From an uncultured Bacteroidota bacterium (GTDB lineage Bacteria > Bacteroidota > Bacteroidia > Bacteroidales > P3), in NCBI GenBank assembly GCA_902776365.1, contig CACYPU010000010.1, positions 1 to 64,000 of the forward strand: a stretch of 64,000 nucleotides of DNA, given 5' to 3'. Under the pieces are notes generated by a model, which was not told where the DNA came from, made no database searches, and saw nothing but the letters and a program-made list of their open reading frames with translations. The first letter of the stretch is position 1. Each line of letters starts with the position of its first letter. Below, piece by piece: positions 42,824 through 49,577 of the stretch. A program made the translations under genes and the position numbers.

Positions 42824-43321
42824 ATGAAAAGTTCTTATATATTTATGGCAATAATACTTATTGGGCATCACCTATATGCCCAAGATACCCGAATGGTACA
42901 AAAGAATGCTAATGCAATTGGCACAGCGATAGTGTGTGATTCTCTCGGAAGGCCTTATGGGGAATTTGATGTCGTTGACAATAGGTTAAACCGCTATATT
43001 GCGGGCCGTGCCATGGTTGATTTATTCACCATGCAAGATATGATTTATATTGACAGTGTTCAAGTATCTGATATATGGAGGATAAATGATAATGGCAAAT
43101 GTTGTGAGAGGGTCTCGGCGAGCGAGGAATACTATTCTGTCCTTTCTGCACTTATTCGAAATAAAGTACAGGAGGATTTAAGGGGAGGTTTCCTTGTATA
43201 TCCGGAAAAAGGTCAGATGAGTGAACATCTTTCACGCACATTATTCCAAGTAAAGTTTCAAATTAATAGTTCTCTAAACGGAATAGATGGGCAAGGACCA
43301 TCTTCTGAAGTAGAACACTAG
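42824..43321 (+). CDS. Candidate exported immunity protein for cassette 2
   Basis: The 165-residue protein has a signal peptide (MKSSYIFMAIILIGHHLYAQ), so it would act in the periplasm. The mature part begins DTRMVQKNANAIGTAIVCDS. No family was recognised. Position right after the metallopeptidase tip suggests immunity; a periplasmic site implies that the toxin acts there or is met on entry. Confidence 0.65.
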   Translation: MKSSYIFMAIILIGHHLYAQDTRMVQKNANAIGTAIVCDSLGRPYGEFDVVDNRLNRYIAGRAMVDLFTMQDMIYIDSVQVSDIWRINDNGKCCERVSASEEYYSVLSALIRNKVQEDLRGGFLVYPEKGQMSEHLSRTLFQVKFQINSSLNGIDGQGPSSEVEH

Positions 43322-43330
43322 GGTTTGAGA

Positions 43331-43338
43331 TAACTTTG
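43331..43338 (+). promoter_or_regulatory. Possible promoter core before cassette 3
   Basis: TAACTTTG fits TAnnTTTG, 52 bases before the TTG of cassette 3. No -33 element is clear. Confidence 0.3.
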
Positions 43339-43390
43339 TAGTTTGTTTTGGAATTTGACGCAACAGATAATTGACAGAAAAAGAGGTTGA

Positions 43391-44251
43391 TTGATCCAAA
43401 CAGCACATAAAACCGGCCTGCCAAACCGCACTCAAACCATGCGGTTAAACCACCCCATTTCCACCGGGAAAGAACGCGACGAAGAAACGGGGTATGGTTA
43501 CTTCGGAGCAAGGTATATGGACCACGAGCTTATGACAATGTGGCTGAGCGTTGACCCATTGGCGGACAAGTACCCGAGCATTAGCCCCTATGCGTATTGC
43601 GCTTGGAACCCTGTAAAGCTGGTAGATCCGGATGGAAAAGAGATGACAGCATCCAATGACTGGTATAGAGATGCGAAGGGTTATGTACACTGGGATGCCA
43701 ATGTACATTCTCAAGTAGATTTAAAAAATGGCGAAACTTATATTGGAAGAACAACCTGTATGGTTGCGGAAGGTGATGATAAAATTATCTATGGAGATCA
43801 ATATGGTCAAACTCACTCATCCGTACCCCTCCCTTCAGTAACAATATCTGCCGACAGGCCTTTGTCGAATAATCAGCAAGCACCTTCATGGTTAGACAAT
43901 GCCTCATTCGGTGTTGCATTAGAGACCTCTATAATAGGTGGGGCTTGTGAACATGCATACATTGATTATGTTCCGCTAGAAGAAGCAAAGATTGCAAAAG
44001 GATTTAATGTTGCGGGTAATGTCATGAAGTATACAGGTCGACTTATCGGCGGTGCTAGTGTGATTTATACGGGTTACCGGACGCTGTCTAATGATGGACA
44101 TTTGTCTGCTGGAGAGGGCATGCGTATTGGTCTTCAGACGGCAGCTGTCGCAACAAGTTTTATCCCAGTCTATGGTACTGCTATTTCCATCGGATTAACA
44201 GCAATAGACTTCTTTTTTGGCGATGCAATAGAAAGAATAGGTTCAAAATAA
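43391..44251 (+). CDS. Rhs-core tip cassette 3, membrane-active toxin
   Basis: The 286-residue frame opens with TTG (AHKTGLPNRTQTM leader), then the core TGKERDEETGYGYFGARYM...DPDGKE. The tail (about residues 85-286) ends in glycine-rich hydrophobic segments, GRLIGGASVIYTGY and AAVATSFIPVYGTAISIGLTAIDFFF, resembling pore-forming bacteriocin-like ends. The following gene encodes an integral membrane protein, as expected for immunity to a pore former. Function is inferred. Confidence 0.78.
   Translation: MIQTAHKTGLPNRTQTMRLNHPISTGKERDEETGYGYFGARYMDHELMTMWLSVDPLADKYPSISPYAYCAWNPVKLVDPDGKEMTASNDWYRDAKGYVHWDANVHSQVDLKNGETYIGRTTCMVAEGDDKIIYGDQYGQTHSSVPLPSVTISADRPLSNNQQAPSWLDNASFGVALETSIIGGACEHAYIDYVPLEEAKIAKGFNVAGNVMKYTGRLIGGASVIYTGYRTLSNDGHLSAGEGMRIGLQTAAVATSFIPVYGTAISIGLTAIDFFFGDAIERIGSK
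43424..43446 (+). other. Leader hairpin of Rhs cassette 3
   Basis: AACCGCA pairs with TGCGGTT around CTCAAACCA. The loop is almost the same as in cassette 4. Confidence 0.65.
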
Positions 44252-44256
44252 AAAAA

Positions 44257-44658
44257 ATGAATATCTTCGATTTATCATGGTGTAAGTTTTATCTCTACGA
44301 CGAACGTCATAACACGGGATTTCCTTTGGTTGGAGCATCTATATCAATGACTTTCTTTGTGGGGTTGTTCGCCGTGGGTTTAATCATGTTTCCAAGTGCA
44401 ATCGGAGTGTATAAACTGCCTGACTTATCATTCTTGCCTTTTGGAATTGGACTTGCCCTTATTCTATCATTCTTTATCTTCAGACATAGAAATGATGACA
44501 TCCGTAAGAGAAGATTGTTAAAGTATAAGAAATACGAGAAAGAGCATCCGGCAAAATCAAGGTTTCGGTTTCTCATGGTTATTGTCATCCCGATTTTACT
44601 ATTTATCTCTGATTTCACAATCGCAAATATTCGATATAACCTACTACAGGGATTTTAA
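44257..44658 (+). CDS. Candidate membrane immunity protein for cassette 3
   Basis: The 133-residue protein has three hydrophobic segments (ISMTFFVGLFAVGLIMF, FLPFGIGLALILSFFIF, FLMVIVIPILLFISDF) and a basic loop (RNDDIRKRRLLKYKKYEKEH) that should face the cytoplasm. It starts 5 bases after the toxin gene. The shape resembles colicin-type membrane immunity proteins; no family was recognised. Confidence 0.7.
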   Translation: MNIFDLSWCKFYLYDERHNTGFPLVGASISMTFFVGLFAVGLIMFPSAIGVYKLPDLSFLPFGIGLALILSFFIFRHRNDDIRKRRLLKYKKYEKEHPAKSRFRFLMVIVIPILLFISDFTIANIRYNLLQGF

Positions 44659-44749
44659 ACTTTGGCTCTAAGTTTCGCTGTAGAATACCATCATAGGTTA
44701 CAATCCAACAAAACTAGTTCAAATACGGAATGTTCCTTACACGTTCTGA

Positions 44750-45016
44750 AATCAGCAAGTAACTCTAAGACAACCCACGGCAAGAAAGAGACAAACGTCA
44801 CAGAAAAACACAACAGAAACGCAACAGAAAACGCAACAGAAAATAGTAGCCTTAATTGAGAGTAACCCTCAAATTATAACTCAAGAAATGGCTGATTCTA
44901 TTGGCATTGATAGGAGTAATGTCTATAGAAATATCAAGAAGCTTCAAGAACAAGGCATCATCTGCCGTGTCGGGCCCGACAAGGGAGGTCATTGGGAAAT
45001 ACTACGGAAATCCTGA
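44750..45016 (+). pseudogene. Remnant: winged-helix end of an AlbA_2/RecG-like ATP-binding protein
   Basis: An open frame without a start codon reads TETQQKTQQKIVALIESNPQ, ITQEMADSIGIDRSNVYRNI, KKLQEQGIICRVGPDKGGHW and stops at 45016. This is the typical C-terminal winged helix of divergent AAA_4 (AlbA_2, RecG-like) proteins, which are common in mobile and toxin regions. The rest of the gene is missing. Confidence 0.7.
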
Positions 45017-45086
45017 CAAAGGGGCCGGCAGGACACCTCACCTGGAAACAATGATATAAAAGGTGTATCCCCAAAATGACCATTGG

Positions 45087-45163
45087 TTGACTACAGCTAC
45101 ACATAAACTCGAAGAATCAAACCGCCCTCAAACCATGCGGTTTAATCACCCTGTTTCCACCGG
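45087..45163 (+). pseudogene. Rhs cassette 4 remnant (leader and hairpin only)
   Basis: TTGACTACAGCTACACATAA, the hairpin AAACCGC/GCGGTTT (45119-45143) and TTTCCACCGGG match the starts of cassettes 1-3. The sequence then breaks off exactly where the core (GKERDEE) should begin and runs into a GACCCCCGTTAGGGGT mini-hairpin (45168-45183). It marks the right edge of the array. Confidence 0.75.
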
Positions 45164-45220
45164 GCATGACCCCCGTTAGGGGTGGCGAATAACGCTGAAA
45201 CGAATCAGAAAGAAATAGTT

Positions 45221-46267
45221 TTATAGCCGTAGCAACGTATCCCGAATCTCGTTGTCAGACACTTCCACGTCAATCATGGCGGCACCGAGGTCCTGCAAAA
45301 GGACACATCGGACGGTGCCCGAAGCGTTCTTTTTGTCCTGACGCATCAAGGGCAACATCAATTCAATCTCCTTGAGATTGAGAGATAATAGATGAGAGTT
45401 TATAGATAATAGTTGTTTCTTAAGCCATTGAGAATATGCGTTGTACGTCTCTTCTGGGAAGCCTGTTTTCTTCACCGAAAGGTACATGGCGGCCTGCATG
45501 CCGATGCCGACGGCGATGCCATGCGGCAGACCACGATAGACCTCGATGGCGTGGCCGAAGGTGTGGCCGAAATTGAGTATCTTTCTGATACTATGGTCGT
45601 AGGGGTCGGCTTTCACCACACGGGCTTTGATGCGGGCAACCTGTTTTAGGTGAGAGGTGTGAGGTGAAAGGTGAGAGATGTCTGTATCAACTATCAATTC
45701 GTTAAATAATGCGGGGTCGGTGACGGCGGCGGTCTTCACCATCTCCATCTGGCCATTGAGGAGTTCCTCCTGCGGAAGGGTGTTCAAGAAGGCTGGTTCT
45801 ATGACAGTTAAGGACGACGGATAGAAATGCCCGATGCTATTCTTCACACCGCCGAAATTGATGGCCGTCTTGCCGCCGATAGAGGCGTCGACCATTGAAA
45901 GCAAGGTCGTTGGCACATTGATATAACGGATGCCACGCTTATAACCCGCCGCCACATAACCACCGAGGTCGCAGACACAGCCACCGCCGAGATTGACGAT
46001 GACGGCGTTGCGGTCGGCCTCGCCCTCCATGAGCGTCTGCCATACCTGCGCCGCTATCTCCAGGCTCTTGCATTCCTCACCCACGGGGACCTCGATAAAT
46101 TCGGCCTCCTGCAGTGGCTCCACACTACTGACAAGCAGCGGAAGACAATGCTGGAATGTGTTCTCATCCAACAAAATGGTGTATTTGGCGTTTTGCCATT
46201 CCTCTTTGGACAGTTCGCGTTGCAACGCCCGCAAACCGCCATACAATATCTTGGTTTTCGTGCTCAT
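45221..46267 (-). CDS. aroB: 3-dehydroquinate synthase
   Basis: The 348-residue enzyme makes 3-dehydroquinate in the shikimate pathway using NAD and a divalent metal. Motifs: NLGGGCVCDLGGYVAAGYKRG, NVPTTLLSMVDASIGGKTAIN, GQMEMVKTA, and the metal histidines in LNFGHTFGHAIE. Two loops are repeat-encoded: DISHLSPHTSHLKQ and LLSINSHLLSLNLKE, from GGTGAGAGG and GAGAGTTTATAG units. Its start codon is inside a palindrome shared with the divergent U32 gene. Confidence 0.95.
   Translation of the reverse strand: MSTKTKILYGGLRALQRELSKEEWQNAKYTILLDENTFQHCLPLLVSSVEPLQEAEFIEVPVGEECKSLEIAAQVWQTLMEGEADRNAVIVNLGGGCVCDLGGYVAAGYKRGIRYINVPTTLLSMVDASIGGKTAINFGGVKNSIGHFYPSSLTVIEPAFLNTLPQEELLNGQMEMVKTAAVTDPALFNELIVDTDISHLSPHTSHLKQVARIKARVVKADPYDHSIRKILNFGHTFGHAIEVYRGLPHGIAVGIGMQAAMYLSVKKTGFPEETYNAYSQWLKKQLLSINSHLLSLNLKEIELMLPLMRQDKKNASGTVRCVLLQDLGAAMIDVEVSDNEIRDTLLRL
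45370..45412. repeat. GAGATAATAG repeat inside aroB
   Basis: Imperfect GAGAGATAATAGATGAGAG units lie in frame and encode LLSINSHLLSLNLKE. Confidence 0.65.
45648..45680. repeat. GGTGAGAGGTGTGAGGTGAAAGG repeat inside aroB
   Basis: Four GGTGAAAGG-type units in frame encode ISHLSPHTSHLK. Same family as 22757-22786 and 60950-60985. Confidence 0.8.
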
Positions 46268-46304
46268 GCAATAAATAACGCGCTGATACGTTATTTATTG
46301 CATG
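46265..46304. promoter_or_regulatory. Perfect inverted repeat covering two start codons
   Basis: CATGCAATAAATAACG (46265-46280) is exactly inverted at 46289-46304 with an 8-base spacer. The outermost bases contain the ATG codons of aroB (-) and of the U32 gene (+), which are only 34 bases apart. It could be an operator or could form mRNA hairpins at both starts; no TAnnTTTG promoter is present in the gap. Confidence 0.7.
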
Positions 46305-48116
46305 AAACTGGAACTGCTCTCCCCTGCCAAGAACCTGGACTTCGGCCGCGAAGCCATCAACCACGGTGCCGACGCCCTTTATATCGGCGCTCCGGCCTAT
46401 GGTGCCCGCGCCGCAGCCACCAACACACTCGAGGATATCGAGGCACTGGCAAACTACGCTCATCTCTATGGTTCCAAGGTGTTTGTGACCGTCAACACGC
46501 TACTCTTCGACAACGAAGTCGAGGCAGCCGTGAAGATGATTCGGCAACTCTACAACATCGGTGTCGACGCCCTGCTCATCCAAGACATGGGGCTGCTGGA
46601 ATGCGACCTGCCACCCATCGAACTGCATGCCAGCACGCAGTGCCACAACGTCTCGGTGGAACGCATAAAGTTCTTGGAATCAATAGGGATGAAGCGTGTA
46701 GTGCTGGCCCGCGAGACCTCCTTGGAACAGATGCGCGAGATACGACAAGCCACCCACCTGGACCTCGAAGCCTTTGTCCACGGAGCCCTCTGCGTGAGCT
46801 ACAGCGGACAATGCTATATGAGCCAGTATCTTAACGAGCGCAGCGGCAACCGCGGCTGTTGCTCGCAGCCCTGCCGCAGCACCTACGACCTCTACGACGG
46901 TGATAACAAACTCCTTATCAAAGAGAAGCACCTGCTATCGCTCCGCGACTTCAATGCCAGCCAACAGCTTGAGAACATGATAGCTGCCGGCATCACATCA
47001 TTCAAAATCGAAGGGCGCCTGAAAGATCTCTCCTATGTGAAGAACATCACCGCCTACTATCGGCAACTGCTTGACAATATGATGGAAGGGCATAAGAAAG
47101 TCTCTTCTGGCCACAGCACCTATACCTTCATCCCCGATCCCGAACGAACGTTTAATCGCGGATACAGCGACTATCTCCTCCGTGAACGTCAGCCTATGGC
47201 CAATTTTGCCACCCAGAAATCACTGGGTAAACGTATCGGAAAGGTGACCTCCGTAGGTCGCAACAGTCTTACTATCAGCGGTACGGAGCCTTTCGCCAAC
47301 GGCGACGGCCTCTGCTACCTCGATGCCGACGGCCATCTGCAGGGTTTCCTGGTCAACGGGGTGCAGGGACGCACCGTCATCCCCAACCAGATGCCCGATA
47401 TCTCCGTGGGAACCATCATCTGGCGCAACCAGGACCAACTGTTCGAGAAACAGCTACAGGGCAAGAGTGCCGAACGCAAGATAGACGTGGAGATGCTCTT
47501 CTCTGCCACCTCCAATGGCTTTGCGCTGCGGCTCACCGACGAGGACGGCCTCAGCGTGACCCACAGCGTGACCGCCGAGCACCAGGAGGCCCACAACAAT
47601 AGCGGTATGGGCAAACAACTGAGCAAGCTGGGAAACACCCCCTTTGTGGCCACCGCTGTCGTCGACGAAACCCAAGGACGCTATTTCCTGCCCGCCGGCA
47701 GCGTCAACCAACTGCGTCGCGAGGCGGTGGAAAAACTCATCGCACTGCGCATAAAACACTTCCATCCCATCGACTGCCCTCGCAGCGACAGCGGAGTCCC
47801 CTACCCTGCCACAACCCTCGACTATCGCGCCAACGTCATCAACGACAAGGCGGAGATGTTCTTTAAACACCATGGAGTAAAAAAGATAGAGCGTGGGCTG
47901 GAGCAGACCAAAGACTACGACGGGAAAGCCCTGATGACCACCAAATACTGCCTGCGCTACGAGTTGGGCTGCTGTCTGCAGGGCAAAAACAACGGCAAAC
48001 CGCAGGTCAACATCGCTCCCACCGACACATTGATACTAAGAAACAACGACCGCCGCTTCCGTTTGCAGTTCGACTGCCGCAACTGCCAAATGCTAATCTA
48101 TACGACCTCTGTTTAA
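46302..48116 (+). CDS. U32 family peptidase/tRNA hydroxylation-type protein
   Basis: The 604-residue protein has a U32 TIM-barrel domain (ELLSPAKNLDFGREAINHGADALYIG; HASTQCHNVSVERIKFLESIG) and the cysteine set LCVSYSGQCYMSQ...GNRGCCSQPCR that binds an iron-sulfur cluster. A C-terminal domain has two more cysteines (CLRYELGCCL). The U32 family includes PrtC-type collagenases and the tRNA uridine hydroxylase TrhP (YegQ); the long form here fits the YegQ-like group better, but this is not certain. Confidence 0.88.
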   Translation: MKLELLSPAKNLDFGREAINHGADALYIGAPAYGARAAATNTLEDIEALANYAHLYGSKVFVTVNTLLFDNEVEAAVKMIRQLYNIGVDALLIQDMGLLECDLPPIELHASTQCHNVSVERIKFLESIGMKRVVLARETSLEQMREIRQATHLDLEAFVHGALCVSYSGQCYMSQYLNERSGNRGCCSQPCRSTYDLYDGDNKLLIKEKHLLSLRDFNASQQLENMIAAGITSFKIEGRLKDLSYVKNITAYYRQLLDNMMEGHKKVSSGHSTYTFIPDPERTFNRGYSDYLLRERQPMANFATQKSLGKRIGKVTSVGRNSLTISGTEPFANGDGLCYLDADGHLQGFLVNGVQGRTVIPNQMPDISVGTIIWRNQDQLFEKQLQGKSAERKIDVEMLFSATSNGFALRLTDEDGLSVTHSVTAEHQEAHNNSGMGKQLSKLGNTPFVATAVVDETQGRYFLPAGSVNQLRREAVEKLIALRIKHFHPIDCPRSDSGVPYPATTLDYRANVINDKAEMFFKHHGVKKIERGLEQTKDYDGKALMTTKYCLRYELGCCLQGKNNGKPQVNIAPTDTLILRNNDRRFRLQFDCRNCQMLIYTTSV

Positions 48117-48128
48117 CCATTGTTTAAC

Positions 48129-48160
48129 CATTGTTCTTCCATTAAAATGAAAGAACAATG
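48129..48160. repeat. CATTGTTCTT inverted repeat with flanking direct copies
   Basis: CATTGTTCTTCCA pairs with TGAAAGAACAATG with one mismatch. Further TTTAACCATTG copies lie to the left and GAAAGAACAATG copies to the right. It sits between convergent genes and may also slow transcription. Confidence 0.6.
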
Positions 48161-48212
48161 AAAGAACAATGAAAGAACAGAGGTGGAAAAGACTAAGGAT
48201 AAGTCTATTATG

Positions 48213-48797
48213 CTAGTCGATAAAAATGACGACGAAGAGGGCGGTGGCGAACATGATCAGTGAGGAGAGGGTAATCCAGCGGCGGGGACGCAGGGGGACA
48301 TGCTGACGGCCGAACATGACGCCCAGCACCGCAAGGAGGAATGTAAATGCAAACAGCGGCCAAATAGCGGCATGAAGGCTTTCGCCGAGTAGGGCAACAA
48401 ATCCAACACCGAAGCCCAGCAAAAAGACATTGATGCCTGAGGCCACAGTAAGCAGGAGCAACTGAGGAATGCCCGCATTGAGGTTGTAGGCCGCAGGCTT
48501 GGTGCGACGGCCCATATAAGGCAGGAATTGCTTGATGGCAACCATGACGGCAAGTCCAAAGAAGACCCAGGCGTTCTGCTGGGCATAAGATGCAGGATTG
48601 CCATTGTCGGTCAGAAGAAGTTTATTTCCCAACCAGATTCCCAAACAGAAGAGGGCGACATGCACCACAGCGGTGGCAAAAGAGACCAAGATGCCCGACG
48701 ACAGCCGGACAGGTGCCGCCTCGGCAGAGCGGTGCATCAAGAGCATAATGCTGATTCCCAGCGCTAAAGAGAGAACAATAAAGATGACGATATACAT
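48213..48797 (-). CDS. MntP-like manganese efflux membrane protein
   Basis: The 194-residue protein has six hydrophobic helices and an MntP-like layout: a first helix with MYIVIFIVLSLALGISIML, GILVSFATAVVHVALFCLGIWLG and AGIPQLLLLTVASGINVFLLGFGVGF. MntP proteins export Mn2+. The usual acidic residues of the membrane sites (DAFAVS, D in the second repeat) are mostly replaced here by uncharged residues, so transport of Mn2+ is doubtful. It lies downstream of rsmA. Confidence 0.65.
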   Translation of the reverse strand: MYIVIFIVLSLALGISIMLLMHRSAEAAPVRLSSGILVSFATAVVHVALFCLGIWLGNKLLLTDNGNPASYAQQNAWVFFGLAVMVAIKQFLPYMGRRTKPAAYNLNAGIPQLLLLTVASGINVFLLGFGVGFVALLGESLHAAIWPLFAFTFLLAVLGVMFGRQHVPLRPRRWITLSSLIMFATALFVVIFID

Positions 48798-48809
48798 AAT
48801 GTAATGACT

Positions 48810-49577
48810 TTAGGTTAATTGTTGTATGGCTTTGGTGAGGGTAATAAATTCTGCAACAGAGAGTTGCTCAGCACGCTTGGAGAGAAGAACCTCGTCGACC
48901 GCCTCGATGGGGAGTGCCGCCGAGCGGAGGGCGTTGCGGAGGGTTTTCCGGCGCTGGTTGAAACCGGCCTTGACCACCTTCACGAAGAGAGACTCATCGC
49001 ATTCCAAGGAAGTTACGTCGTTGCGAGTGAGGCGGATGACGGCTGATTTGACCTTGGGAGGCGGGTTGAAGACATGTTCATGGACAGTGAAGAGGTATTC
49101 GATATTGTAAAATGCCGATAGCAAGACAGATAGGATTCCGTATGTTTTGCTTCCCGGGCCGGCGGCGACACGCTCGGCCACCTCTTTCTGGAACATGCCG
49201 ACGACCTCGACGGCCTGGTTGCGGCACTCGAAGACGCGGAAGAGAATCTGGGAGGAGATGTTGTAGGGGAAGTTGCCGATGACGGCGAAAGAGTCATGGA
49301 ACAAGGTGTTTAGGTCGAGTTTGAGGAAGTCGCCCTCGATGACCTTCAGCTGGGGGTAGTGGTCGTGGAGCCACGCCACGGACTCGCGGTCAATCTCGAT
49401 GACATGGAAGTTAAGTTCAGGCTTCTGTATCAAGTATTTGGTGAGCACGCCCATTCCCGGACCAATCTCGATGAGGTTGGTGGTGCGGCCGGAGAGGCTC
49501 TCGACGATGCGCTGGGCGATGGTCTCGTCGGTGAGGAAATGCTGGCCGAGGAATTTCTTTGCTTTTACTTCGTTCAT
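48810..49577 (-). CDS. rsmA: 16S rRNA dimethyladenosine transferase
   Basis: The 255-residue KsgA/RsmA dimethylates two adenosines near the 3' end of 16S rRNA. Motifs: KAKKFLGQHFLTD, the SAM loop LIEIGPGMGVLTKYL, and the catalytic NFPYNISS. Its ATG overlaps the stop codon of the upstream TPR gene (TAATG), so translation is probably coupled. Confidence 0.96.
   Translation of the reverse strand: MNEVKAKKFLGQHFLTDETIAQRIVESLSGRTTNLIEIGPGMGVLTKYLIQKPELNFHVIEIDRESVAWLHDHYPQLKVIEGDFLKLDLNTLFHDSFAVIGNFPYNISSQILFRVFECRNQAVEVVGMFQKEVAERVAAGPGSKTYGILSVLLSAFYNIEYLFTVHEHVFNPPPKVKSAVIRLTRNDVTSLECDESLFVKVVKAGFNQRRKTLRNALRSAALPIEAVDEVLLSKRAEQLSVAEFITLTKAIQQLT

Noticed and set aside
44662..44859. 65-codon frame with TTG start after the cassette 3 immunity gene
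   Set aside because: It is low complexity (Asn/Thr/Glu-rich) and overlaps, in another frame, the clearly recognisable winged-helix remnant.
39737..45220. The AT-rich island as an insertion sequence or prophage
   Set aside because: No transposase, integrase, terminal inverted repeats or phage genes are visible; the content is Rhs tips and candidate immunity genes.
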